NCBI GenBank assembly: GCA_003586115.2
Contig: QVOM02000025.1
Span: 51,311,479 to 51,375,478, forward strand
From: Salvator merianae
Lineage: Eukaryota; Chordata; Lepidosauria; Squamata; Teiidae
Length of the DNA stretch: 64,000 nucleotides
Direction: 5' to 3'
A model generated the notes under the pieces. It saw nothing but the letters and a program-made list of their open reading frames with translations. It was not told where the DNA came from and made no database searches. The translations under genes were made by a program, and so were the position numbers. This document shows, piece by piece, positions 49,521 to 59,410 of this stretch (its first letter is position 1; every line of letters begins with the position of its first letter).

Positions 49521-49789
49521 CTTGCTTTATGCACATATCTGTAGTTCCTTCACATAGTGAAGCTCCTAGGACTGAGTAGGCTCAAAATCTAAGCATGAGC
49601 CAATATAGTATATGTGTGGATTTCTGTTCATGCAATAGAATTCTCCTTTTTACTTACCATGCTGCAGTCCTTCTAAGAGCCCAAACCCCTCTCACAATAC
49701 AGTATGATTTGGGATGGGAGCACAGAGAAGAAGAAAATAAATCCCCATTGTAGGAGCCATTAAGAAGCACAATTAATGGATCTCATATG

Positions 49790-49995
49790 AGGCCTGTTAT
49801 ATGGGATTGGAGGCCTGTCTAATCCAGTCTTTCTTCCTACAGTGGCTAAGCAAGTCCTGAAAGGAAGCCTATAAAAAGAATATGAGGTCAGTTGCCCTCA
49901 CCTGCAAGATGTATGCCAGAGACAGTATGGTAGTAATGACCAGTAGCCATTAAGCATCTGGTTCTAGCATATGACTGCCAATGCCAATGCTGTTG
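49790..49995 (-). mobile_element. CR1/L3-like LINE 3' region, very old copy
   Basis: TGTCTAATCCAGTCTTTCTT, CCTACAGTGGCTAAGCAAGT and GACCAGTAGCCATTAAGCAT are weakly but in order similar to the CR1/L3 3' words at 44385 and 26991. No boundary is sharp. Confidence 0.45.
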
Positions 49996-50395
49996 AATAG
50001 TATTATTTGTGCTATGTAAATTATTGAACCTAAGTGGAAGACAACAAACTTGAACAAAAATACTTCCTTGTTTATAAGTTTTGATACAACTTTTCCTTCA
50101 TTTGATCTCTATTTTAAACTATAAGCAGTTATAGGCCAAAGCCTCCTGTGAAATCCATGGTTAAGTGGAAGTTTGAACCCTGGTTTACCTGATCACTCAC
50201 TGCATGGCTCTAGTCTTTTTCCTCTTCAGGTCCTGTTCTTCAGAGCAAGAAACAGATGGCATCATTTTGACCTATTTCACTTTTGGTTTTTAATAATCCA
50301 TCTGTAGGATGCTATAACTAATAATTGTCAGGGAAACAAAGGCCACTTCCTAGCCAAAAGTAAACTCACTTAAAGTAATTGAATTCCATTCCCAT
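49996..50395. other. Unassigned sequence
   Basis: Nothing recognised. Confidence 0.35.
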
Positions 50396-50399
50396 TCAA

Positions 50400-50640
50400 T
50401 CGCAGTAGCATGTATCTTCAGCATAATTTATGAGGGTTTTTATTTTAAAATATTTATTGCAATTTTTAAAAGTAGATTGGTGGAGATCAGCGCAGCTCTC
50501 TGGATAACTTCTCCAACGTCCAGACTTTAATTGAATTTATCCATCAATGTCTTAAATTCTCTTGAGAATGGATGTTAGAGTTGGAACTCTTTAGTTCTAT
50601 GGAAAGGCCTGCAATTTAATTAACAATAGTATCACAGTCA
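50400..50640. promoter_or_regulatory. Candidate conserved non-coding element
   Basis: It contains GCATAATTTATGAGGG, GGAGATCAGCGCAGCTCTCT, an ACTTTAATTGAATTTATCC word and CAATTTAATTAACAATAG. CpG-containing and AT-rich homeodomain-like words alternate without repeats. All three plus-strand frames meet stops, so an exon is unlikely. Confidence 0.33.
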
Positions 50641-51159
50641 AAAAAGTTAAAGGTTATATCCACCCCAGTTCAATCAACTGAAGTCTAATGCTTTGTTTTG
50701 GAAGCATATACAAAGTGATCACCACTTTTAACACATAAAAGAATGTACAACACACAACATAAGGTAGTAGAGGATGCATACCTTTTTGCAACTTATCCAT
50801 CCCACAACAAGAACAGAGCTGGAAAGCCATAGTTCACTATTACAATGCATGTGTTGGAAAATATGTTTTGTAATGTTCTTTCTGTCATGTCTAGTACAAG
50901 AATTTTGCAATCTATCAAATACAAGGAATCTGCTACCATTCAATGCAAATCTAGATATGGAAAAGTATAAACTTTTAGCACTATTATTTTGTAGTTATAG
51001 TGCAAGAAAACCAGCAGAAATTCTTAGAACTTTGCATACCAACCTGGTGCCCTATAGCTGCTTCTTGATTCAGTGGCAGCTTCCACACGGTCCATTTGGA
51101 CTCTGCCACCTCAGGAATGGTCTGACCACATGGGCACTTCATGGAGTGCTCCCTGACAC
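50641..51159. other. Unassigned sequence
   Basis: The 140-codon plus-strand frame beginning near 50774 runs into the MITE at 51163 and resembles no family. I do not regard it as a gene. Confidence 0.4.
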
Positions 51160-51162
51160 AAA

Positions 51163-51807
51163 GGTCCTGTTCACAATTTACAGCTTAGAATGGTAGAATT
51201 CTATCATTCTAAGCTAGAACAGACCCAATGGTGCAACAGCCATCCACACTGCAAGGACTGGAACAGTCCTGTACCAGGCTTCCAGCACTCACAGTGCAGA
51301 CATCGGCCCTTTCTGCACTTGGACGTATTCCAGATTATATCTCAGAATAGGGACCTGCCATCTGCATGCTAGTGCAGACTGTGGTGGACCCTGGGCAAGA
51401 CCTTTCATAGTTTGCACTAGCATGTGCATAACAGGTCCCTATTCTGGGATATAATCCACAATAAGGCCAAGTGCAGAAAGGGCCATCAGCTCAACAGCCA
51501 TGACAGCAACTGTGGAAATGTCTGGTCACTGCTATGGTGATTGGGGCAAGGCATGTGACTTTTCAGCCACAGCTGCACCACTCTGCAGCCAGAAAGAGTT
51601 TACACACAGAAGCAAGTACAAACTCTGCTGACTGGGAGCAGTCCTGCTGCTCCTGGTCAAGCTGTGGACAGTATTGTAGCTGTCTACAGCTAGTGGTGTT
51701 TGGGAGCATCTGCAGACACTCTTGGATGCTGAGGCCACCGCACAGTGTGGGTGCACTGTGCTAATGAATGTGCAGATGCTCACCAGCATATCAGTGGGAA
51801 CAGACCC
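51163..51807. mobile_element. PIF/Harbinger-like MITE with AAA duplication, host of a nested MITE
   Basis: Left end GGTCCTGTTCACAATT, right end CAGTGGGAACAGACCC, both flanked by AAA (51160-51162, 51808-51810). A subterminal near-palindrome CTTAGAATGG...CATTCTAAG lies at 51183-51212. The interior has ATGGTGATTGGGGCAAGGCA and AGCTGTGGACAGTATTGTAG segments of the subfamily also at 29.7 kb. The 180-bp element at 51305-51484 sits inside it. Confidence 0.85.
51305..51484. mobile_element. 180-bp palindromic MITE nested in another MITE
   Basis: The ends GGCCCTTTCTGCACTTGG and CCAAGTGCAGAAAGGGCC are perfect 18-bp inverted repeats. It is flanked by ATC (51302-51304 and 51485-51487). Removing the element and one ATC rejoins an AGACATC-AGCTCAACAGCC sequence in the host MITE. 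It is a sister of the copy at 39405-39584. Confidence 0.9.
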
Positions 51808-51810
51808 AAA

Positions 51811-52656
51811 AACCTTACCAGGGAGTGCTCCAACAGAAGTGGGCCATTTGTAGCGTGTTGCCAAAATGCTCCAGCCTACAACTTTGAAGGCTGGGAAACT
51901 TTCATTCCCTAGCCACTAAAGATGGCCAGGACAAGGCCCAGACCATTTTTAATCCAGAATAAGCCTCTGCATTGCACAACAAAGCACAGAGTGAGGAAGC
52001 TGCCAATCTGTCCTAGCTAGCCCACTTGGATAGCAATTGTGATAATGGGAGCTACTCCAACAGCATCAGGAAGTCAGAGAATATTGCATTAAAAACAAAA
52101 TAAAGAATTTAAGTGCAAAATTCTAACATGAATCCCGCAAAGTCTGAAGGAATTCCTTTGTTTGACTCAGTTCCCACACTCCTTAGCCACTAGGTCAATC
52201 AAAATTATAAAAGTACTAGCAATTTTTTTTCCATACCTTGGACTAACGTTTGTAATTACACAAAGTCTATTTTGAGCTGGTACCTGATCTGCATGGCTCT
52301 CCTTTTACTAGTGTGTTTGTGTTTGCTTCACTTTTTTCATTGGCTGCCTATTCACAAGCTGCCTTGTGGATGTTGACGGAGACCACCTATCCATTATCTT
52401 TCTGTCCACTATGTATAAAATGTTGCTTTACATAGGCCAAATATACAGTAGTAGAAGAACAGCTAGCACACATATAATCTGTCATTCCAGTTTCTGGCAT
52501 AAAAATACAAACGTGACAGTGATGGAATTTATATTTTATAGGTGGCAGGGACTTTGTGTACTATTTCTTTTTGATACTTGATAAATGAGACCTACAATTG
52601 TATATCTTATCATGTGCATTGATTTTTGTAACTCATAGGTTCTTTCTGTCTTTATG
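51811..52656. other. Unassigned sequence
   Basis: No gene or repeat was recognised. Confidence 0.35.
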
Positions 52657-53343
52657 TTTAAGATTCATGCACACATATACACAAAAACAGTTCAAAAGCA
52701 GCTTGGAGGCAGAAATTTGTGGCAGCTACTGTTCCTACTTCTAATCCACATGGAAAGCCAGAATATTGGAATTGGGGCTGCGTTCCGACATCGTAAATTT
52801 AATCCATATTGGAAGAGTACAAGGACTGAATTCGTCTTCTGATCGTTCCCACAGTTACAGTTTAACACGGACTCAATTCGCATTTGCTCGTTCCCACACT
52901 GATGTTTCCCGTGCTTGGCACGGAGAAACAGTATCTTTTCCGCCTCCACCCCTCGTCACATTCTCCTCCCTGTGTAGTCAGGGATTGGCTGCAGTCCCTA
53001 CGTTCAAATCTTGACGTCGCAGGGGCAGGAAAGTCAAGCTCTGCCCTTTTGGGGGGGGATTCCTGCCCTTTATAAACACTTCTTTAAATTAAAAGAAAAA
53101 AGCCTCCTAATCTCCATGTTAGATCTAAACAAGGAATCAAAGCAAGGTGTGGAGAGAAACTGCTTTGGGAGGATGGTTGGTTGTTTGGGTTTTTTTTTTT
53201 TTTGCTTTTCCACACTTTAAAAATAATACATTTTTTCTCATCCCCACAAAAATGTTCTCCCTCAACTCTCTTACTCATTAATGATCCTCTCAACTCCCCC
53301 CTCCCCCAGTTATTCCTCGGCTGCCAGCTTACATGCAGCGTTC

Positions 53344-53402
53344 TGTGTGTTTGTGTGTGTGTGTGTGAGGGAGGGAGGGAGAGAGGGAGAGAGAGAGGAG
53401 GG
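53344..53402. repeat. (TG)n then (GGGA)n microsatellite
   Basis: TG units pass into GAGGGAGGGAG units, purine-rich on the plus strand. It lies inside the 1.5-kb transposon. Confidence 0.95.
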
Positions 53403-53520
53403 GGGTATGCTGCAGAGAGCTGGGGCAGAAGAAGATAGGCACAAGGTGGGAAGCCTTTTTGCTGGCTTCCCCTTGCTCTTGCTGCCCTGTCAGCTCTTCA
53501 GCCTGCCATGCCCCACCTCC

Positions 53521-53745
53521 TTTTCTTTTAACTTTTACAGAATTGCGCTACTTCAGAGCTCTGCAGAACAATAGCAGCATCTCCCCTCTTTTCTACATAT
53601 GCAGACTCCAAGCACAAAGAAGGTGAAAATCCTCCACTTTCACATTCTCTATTCTTGGTGTCTGCATATGTAGAAAAAAGGGGAGATGCTGCTACTGTTC
53701 TGCAGACCTCTGAAGTAGCGCAAATCTGTAGAAGGAAAAGAAAAT
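53521..53745. repeat. 225-bp foldback inside the 1.5-kb transposon
   Basis: The left arm has TTGCGCTACTTCAGAG, CTGCAGAACAATAGCAGC and TTTCTACATATGCAGAC. The right arm is the reverse complement with about one change in ten, for example GTCTGCATATGTAGAAA and GCTGCTACTGTTCTGCAG. The loop is about ten bases near 53628-53637. The arms are about 105 bp each. Confidence 0.9.
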
Positions 53746-54410
53746 TTTACTGGCACACGTGTGTGTGTCTGCACGGCTAGAAAGGTGGGAAACTGCTGCT
53801 GCTGCTTTAGCCAAGTCTGAACGTCTACAGAATTCTAGGCTGCCTCAGTTTGAGGGAGGGAAAGAGAAAACCTCCCATCCAACTTGTCCCTGCGTGCGTG
53901 TGTGTATCTGCTTGCCTAGAAACGAGGAAGTACTGTGCTCCCTGCCCACTCATCCCTGCTGACCCCCCCCCCCAGCATAACATGACAACAAAGTTGGTCA
54001 TTGGATGGCAGGAAATGGGGATCCCTCCCTCTGCATGCCCTCCCAAAAGTACGATCCCTCCCAAATAGTCTCCTTCCTCATTCCCACATCGCAAAGTAAA
54101 ACGGGCTAGCAATCTGGAACGGCTTGAGACTTCATTAAATCCGAATACAAAGTAGTCTGGATTTTGCCAATTTAGTCCGATCAAACTACGGAACGGCAAG
54201 ATCATGTCGGGCCAGCGGGAACTGGAGATGGCCTGTAAACTGATTAAATGCCATGTCGGAACGCAGCCTGGAAGTCCATTTTCTGGACTTTACTATGAAT
54301 TAGAGCTGTAATTGGAACACTAGTTTGATAACAGCTAGTCACAAACTAGCTGTCTAAGCTATTTTTAATTATTTTAAAAAACATTTTTTAATTTTATTTT
54401 GTGTATAAAC

Positions 54411-54707
54411 AAGAACAAAACATAACATAAACAAAATATGAATGGAGCCAGAATGTAATAGCAAGTTATCTAAATATTTACTAACAGAAATCAGATATAA
54501 CAAACTAAATTTCTATTACCAAAGAGGGGCAGTAATTTGTTCCAAAGTGTCTATACAGGTAGATAGATAATCAAGAAGTGGTTGCCACATATCCTGGTAA
54601 ATCCTTTTCAGTTTGAAGCCTTGCATTGTTCATTGCTAATAAGTAATAAGTTCCATTACAGCCAAATGCCACAGACTGCTGTACTATGAAGACAAGATAA
54701 GTGATTC
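54411..54707. other. AT-rich unassigned sequence
   Basis: Nothing recognised. Confidence 0.35.
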
Positions 54708-54771
54708 TTTGGCCTGTTCACATGTATCACATAGTGAGTAGGGATGTGCACAAAAATCCGAGAAAATCAAA

Positions 54772-54811
54772 CTTCGCACGAAAACAGCATCTCCGCTGTT
54801 TTCGTGCGAAG
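54772..54811. repeat. Perfect 17-bp hairpin near the hAT left end
   Basis: CTTCGCACGAAAACAGC, a six-base loop ATCTCC, then GCTGTTTTCGTGCGAAG. It lies 33 bp inside the left terminus. Subterminal hairpins can be transposase contact points in hAT elements (family knowledge). Confidence 0.95.
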
Positions 54812-55300
54812 GCCGAAAGCCCCCTTTACCCCTGAACACGAAGAGCGAGCACTTACCTTTGCCTTCGCTGCCTTCGCTGCCGTTCGTTTCTGTAGCAGCC
54901 TAGTAAAAGTTCTACTTACTCCAACGTGGAGAAAGTAGAATTTCTACTGGCTGCTGTGCTGGCATCAGCAGTTGGTCAGTATATTTGACTGACTGCTACA
55001 CCAGCCTATTGGATGCCTCGCTTCCCTGCTGCCAGGGAAACAGGCATCCAATAGAGGTTTCGCTGATGGGAGGGGGAGGCAGACGAGCCAGAGGGCTCGA
55101 AAAGGACGCGCGCCGCATGGTTCTACGAACAGTAAGTTCTTTTTCTTTCTTTACTTTTTTATTTTTATTTTACTTGTGTGTTGGGGAGGACGTAGGGGCT
55201 TTTATTTTTATCTTTTATTTGTGTGTGGTGGGGTGTAGGAGCTTTAAAAATCTTTTTTATTTTATTTGTGTGCGGCGGGGTGCAGGGTGTAGCAGCGGCG

Positions 55301-55440
55301 CATGGCTTCATTGGCATCAATTGCCCAGCCTGCCACCTCTGTGCCCATTCACCCTTAAAGATACTGGCACCATATCTTTAAGGGTGGATGGGTGCAGAGC
55401 AGAGCCAGTGGGCTGGCCAGTGACTGGCAATGAAGCCATG
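55301..55440. repeat. 140-bp palindrome inside the hAT element
   Basis: The outer arms are CATGGCTTCATTG and CAATGAAGCCATG. The inner arms CACCCTTAAAGATA (55350-55363) and TATCTTTAAGGGTG (55373-55386) enclose a nine-base loop CTGGCACCA. The sequence between them pairs imperfectly. Confidence 0.9.
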
Positions 55441-56034
55441 TGCAAAAGGCTTTGCAGTGAAGGCGAAACCGGCTTCTTTCGCCGTGGGGTTTTTCGCCAA
55501 AGATTTTTTTGGCTGGCTTCGCCTTGCTGCAAAGCGAAAGACAGAAAATGCCTTTGTGCACATCCCTAGTAGTGAGCGATTGGACACTCATGGGACAGGC
55601 TCATTCCCATGCTGCCACTGCCACAGGTGCATCCCAGAGTGCCTCCAGCCACTCTTGGAGGTTACTAGCTGTGGACAACAAAACTGCTATCCAGAACTTG
55701 ACTGACAGCAGCTGGATCACTCCCAGTTAGCAGAGTTTGCACCCTCTTCCAGTTATGACACTGCAAGTAGATATGAAGACACAGCTGTGGTTGTGCAGTT
55801 ATGTGCAGTGTCCCAATCACCATGACAATGTCCAGGCACATGCTGGATGTTGCTGCAGCCATTACCATGGTGATCTGGCCTGCCCAGGCCAGGCCATCCA
55901 CAATTCAAGTACTGGTGGTCTGGTTCAGGCCTTTTCCAGCCCTTGAAGTGTGGATGGCTGCCTCCATGCCTGATCCTTACCGGTCTGATTTGGTACTGTT
56001 AGACCATATGAGACCAGCAAGTGTGAACAGGTCC

Positions 56035-56919
56035 TTTATTTTTCCAGGATTTAGTAATCACTTTTCTAGCTGCCAGAGGAAGCAAATTTAACAATATTTC
56101 ATGTTTGATATTAGAGTTTAAATGCTGATATACAGTTAGAAGCCATGAAACAGGTGTGAAAATAATATTATCACTTAGAATTTACTAATCTTGCTTCCTA
56201 CAGTCTGCTAATAGGATTTTAGATAGGGACAGAAATCACCATTTATGTACAAAATGCCCAATAAGATTGGATCTACCTAAGCATCAGGGGATAAATTAGG
56301 TAACATTAATGACAATCTACATGGGGTATGATACTATTTATAGGTAAGATTCAAAGTCAATTCCTTAGCCATTGCTATTTTATATTATTCCTTAGCCATT
56401 GCTATTTATATTATCATTATAAATTATTAACAGTAACATGTAACCAATCATCATTGAAAGGTACTCCTCCAAAATCAACTTCCCATTTTCCTTTCAGCAA
56501 TTGAATTTTAGGAGATTTAATATTTGACAAAATTTTATAGATCATTGAGATCATCCCTCTATGTGGAACTTTGATAGTTACAAACATTTTCTCGAATTCA
56601 ATTAATGGTCTATTCATCACCTCACATCACATCAAAAATATCAACAGAATGAAGTTAAGACAGAATAATATGTTTAATAAACCAATATTTAGAGTTAGGC
56701 TTCATTCTATGTTCCCATCTATTGGGAAGTAGAGTATTTAAAAAAAAAATAGGCATGTAGATGCAGTCTTAGTAGTTGAATTAACTATTTTAAAAAGGCA
56801 ATAATTCCAAAATTCTATGGACAATCTGTGGAAACCCAATTCAAATTCTAAATGTTTAAAACCTTTTTTTAAAAATCCTTCAGATTAAAAAGTATACTAA
56901 TACAAACCAAGTTAATTTA
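56035..56919. other. AT-rich unassigned sequence with a tandem duplication
   Basis: A unit containing CCTTAGCCATTGCTATTT occurs twice near 56371-56410. No gene was recognised. Confidence 0.4.
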
Positions 56920-57211
56920 TGGCCTGGGGAACCAATAGTCAGCTCCTGGTAAAGTGCATTCTCACCTGTTTCTGAGTGCAAATGCACCGCTGCACTGCAC
57001 TTGGTGACTGCACCTGTACATGCCTGCACACTGTGATGTGCTGCCAGTTGTCATGGCAGCAGCTGGATGCTTCACAGACACTGTCATCAAAAGGACCCAG
57101 TGAGGCTACTAACATTTGCACTACAAATACTGGTAGCCTGCTGATGGTATAAGATTACAGCCACACAGTGTGAAAGGTATCCACGTTGCATGGTCAAGTG
57201 CAAAAATGCCC
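56920..57211. mobile_element. PIF/Harbinger-like MITE, left-truncated
   Basis: Right end AAGTGCAAAAATGCCC (57196-57211). The interior CTGCCAGTTGTCATGGCAGC and ACATTTGCACTACAAATACT segments match the 17.2- and 22.0-kb subfamily. The left terminus is missing or decayed near 56920. Confidence 0.7.
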
Positions 57212-57322
57212 CAGGTCACCATCAGTGGTCTCCATCTTTAGCTGAATATTAGTAAAGATGTAATCAGTGGTTATCAGAAATGAGGTCTTCCTAGTGATGG
57301 CACCAAACTCCCTTATTATGAA

Positions 57323-57347
57323 CTTTCTTTCTTTTCTTTCTTTCTTT

Positions 57348-57406
<59 letters not shown>

Positions 57407-57415
57407 CTTTCTTTC

Positions 57416-57483
<68 letters not shown>

Positions 57484-57522
57484 TCCTTCCTTCCTTCCTT
57501 CCTTCCTTCCTTCCTTCCTTCC
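57323..57522. repeat. (CTTT)n changing to (CTTC)n microsatellite
   Basis: About 160 bp of CTTT units are followed by about 38 bp of CTTC units (from 57484). All pyrimidine on the plus strand, the opposite orientation to the GAAA array at 1036. Overlapping open frames are artefacts. Confidence 0.98.
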
Positions 57523-58439
57523 ATCTTTTGTTCTTTCTTTGAATGACATTTTAAGGGAAGCTAACTATGATAGCTTATTTAAAAATAATTGTCTACTTTC
57601 TTCTCTTCCCATTTAAATGTTAATATAATGTTTTATACTCATTTTATGATTAGGAGTTTTTGGAAAATTAGACTAGGGAAGCATGACAAATAAATTAAAA
57701 AATTACATCCTCTGTTGTATATCATTCTCCAGTGTATCATCAGTAGAAATAGTAGCAAAATGCTGGTTTTCACAAAGTCAAAACTGGAATTAGATTCTCT
57801 CTCATTCTCCAGCCCCTTCTAGACATAGCAAGCTTGAAGGAGAAATTTCCCCTCTCATCTGAATCTGATTTGGCTTACTTTCTGGCACACAGGCTGTATT
57901 GAAACCATGAAGACTGCTTGTGTAAATTTCCCTGCAGTGTGTTTGATTGGCTCTGACACACCACCATCACATCAATAGAGTTGTCAATGGCATCCTCTTC
58001 CCTACTGGGGAAGTGAATCATTGTAGCACATGAGACATTGAAAACAATTGCAGCCATGAACCCCAGTGCTCCACAGCCATGAAACACAGTGCTCTCGCGC
58101 TAGCGCTGAAGTCCAACCATTTTGAAGATAGCAAGAAATCTGCCTAACCATTTTTCCATGTGCACAAACAAGCTGAAATCTGAATGATAGTTAAGTTCAA
58201 ACCAACATCTAGAAGGACCCTCTGCCTCTCATTCTCATATGTAAATAACCAAAACTGGAGTTTTAACAGAACATTTTTAATGTATAATTCTTGAATACAG
58301 TTTTTGTAATTTTAATCTATCATGATTGTGGAGGGGGGAAAATATTTGTTCAATAATTGATGTAAATATATAAAGTCTTGAAACCCAAGCATGTCCACAG
58401 TTATAAATAAAAATCTGTTGGTGAGTTGATAATAAATCT
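57523..58439. other. AT-rich unassigned sequence
   Basis: No gene or repeat was recognised. Confidence 0.35.
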
Positions 58440-58890
58440 AGCAACACATTTTTTTCTATATATGGTTTTGGATATGCTTTAATTTACTTATGGAACAGCT
58501 TTCTTTATGTAAACAAAACACATCTTCTTGAGCTGTCAAATGTATAAAGCAGGTAGAAGCCAGCCAATAATAGTATATTATCTTGCAGACCCGACCTTCA
58601 TTAGGAACAATGCAGAAGAGCATTACAATGTGTGAAGAATAATTTAAATTATGGCTTTTTCAATAAAATAATAGGGGTTTGTCATATTTATAACAAGTAC
58701 AGTGTCGGTAACAGAAAAAGAAAAAAGAAAAAGAGCTTTCCCTTTGAAAAGTTACACAAATAATTTAAATGCATGTGATTTTTGCTACAATAAATTATTG
58801 CTCTGAGTCTAGGTTTTGTGGAATAAATCTGCCTAGTGAGCAAGATTGTTTCAATTTGTCTGGAAATGGTAGGTGAAATCTATGCATCCT
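58440..58890. promoter_or_regulatory. Candidate conserved non-coding element
   Basis: A 450-bp repeat-free block with a forkhead-like GTAAACA word, GAGCTGTCAAATGT, a CATTAGGAACAATG word, TTATGGCTTTTTCAATAAAA and ACAATAAATTATTGCTCTG. There is no coding frame and no transposon debris, and the block is bordered by ordinary repeat-bearing sequence. I consider it the strongest enhancer-like block here, still by texture only. Confidence 0.38.
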
Positions 58891-58917
58891 TCTTAACTGA
58901 TCTTGTTCAGAGTCTAG

Positions 58918-59410
58918 GGGTCTTTCTACATTAAAAGACCATGATCTGGATCAGTGGGTCAGGATCAGCCAGGTCGGCTGAACCAGATCACAGCACTCAG
59001 TGGTCTGCAACAGCATCATCTGCATGACAGCACTGTCCCAGACCAGACCTTGCACTGTCCCTGAGGCTCATGCAAGTTTTGGGACTGGCTTCTGATGGCT
59101 CCAAAGGGCTAAGAATGAAAGTTCCTAGCCTCAGAGCCCCTGGGAAACACATTTTGGTTGTGCACTACCAGAATTGGTCCCCCAGTAGTCTGGAAAATGG
59201 AGATATGCCTTCTGCATGCCTCCATGTTCCAGACTGGGGCCTACTGTTCCACAGGTAGACTTGTTTAATCAGGTCCACCAGCAATCCAGACCAAGGGCCC
59301 CTGCAGATGGACCATGCCTATGGTGGGCAGGACTTCCCTTGGACTGGTCTACAGTGCAGAAGAGAGACTCTACTTCATAGACCAGTCCAAAGGCAAGTGC
59401 AGAAAGGCCC
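58918..59410. mobile_element. PIF/Harbinger-like MITE with TAG target duplication
   Basis: Left end GGGTCTTTCTACATTA, right end AAGTGCAGAAAGGCCC (59395-59410), both flanked by TAG (58915-58917, 59411-59413). The interior shares CTAAGAATGAAAGTTCCTAG and GATCTGGATCAG-like segments with the 7.6-, 30.9- and 46.4-kb copies. It is 493 bp long and non-coding. Confidence 0.82.

Larger units (their letters stand above)
52776..54268. mobile_element. 1.5-kb non-autonomous PIF/Harbinger-like element
   Basis: Terminal inverted repeats GGCTGCGTTCCGACAT and ATGTCGGAACGCAGCC are perfect over 16 bp. Both sides carry TGG (52773-52775 and 54269-54271). The uninterrupted target is visible in the related MITE near 4070-4075 with a single TGG. 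The interior has no transposase frame, a (TG)n/(GGGA)n run at 53344-53400, T and C homopolymers and a 225-bp foldback at 53521-53745. Intact CpGs and perfect ends point to a recent insertion. Confidence 0.88.
52657..54410. mobile_element. GGCTGCATTC-type MITE split by a later transposon
   Basis: The left part has TTCATGCACAC, CAGTTCAAAAGCAGCTTGGA and AATCCACATGGAAAGCC. The right part has TGGAAGTCCATTTTCTGG, ACTATGAATTAGAGC and CTAAGCTATTTTT. In the same order these match the continuous MITE at 3960-4186. The 1.5-kb element at 52776-54268 separates the two halves. The outer ends are decayed, so the outer limits are approximate. Confidence 0.65.
54739..55568. mobile_element. Non-autonomous hAT element, 830 bp
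   Basis: The ends TAGGGATGTGCACAAA and TTTGTGCACATCCCTA are perfect 16-bp inverted repeats. The 8-bp flanks ATAGTGAG (54731-54738) and GTAGTGAG (55569-55576) differ at one base, the duplication length of the hAT superfamily. The interior is unusually rich in hairpins and CpGs. The 194-codon frame at 54985-55569 lies wholly within it, has no hAT transposase features (no BED finger, no C-terminal dimerisation block) and runs through palindromes, so I do not call it a gene. Confidence 0.92.
54711..56034. mobile_element. PIF/Harbinger-like MITE interrupted by a hAT element
   Basis: Left end GGCCTGTTCACATGT, right end AAGTGTGAACAGGTCC (56019-56034). TTT flanks both sides (54708-54710 and 56035-56037) if the left end has lost one G. 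The interior after the insertion has TTACTAGCTGTGGACAACAA, matching the 29.7- and 51.2-kb subfamily. The host part alone is about 490 bp. Confidence 0.75.

Noticed and set aside
50774..51196. 140-codon plus-strand open frame with several cysteines
   Set aside because: No family resemblance, and its 3' third lies in a MITE terminus. There is no neighbouring splice-like context that I can support.
51305..51484. Interpretation of the 180-bp palindrome as a small RNA gene
   Set aside because: It has perfect transposon ends and a target duplication, and another copy at 39405. It is a mobile element first, and any RNA role is unsupported.
54985..55569. 194-codon open frame, the longest in the window
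   Set aside because: It lies wholly inside the non-autonomous hAT element and runs through its palindromes, with low-complexity Phe/Leu/Tyr-rich stretches. It has no transposase or other recognisable domain.
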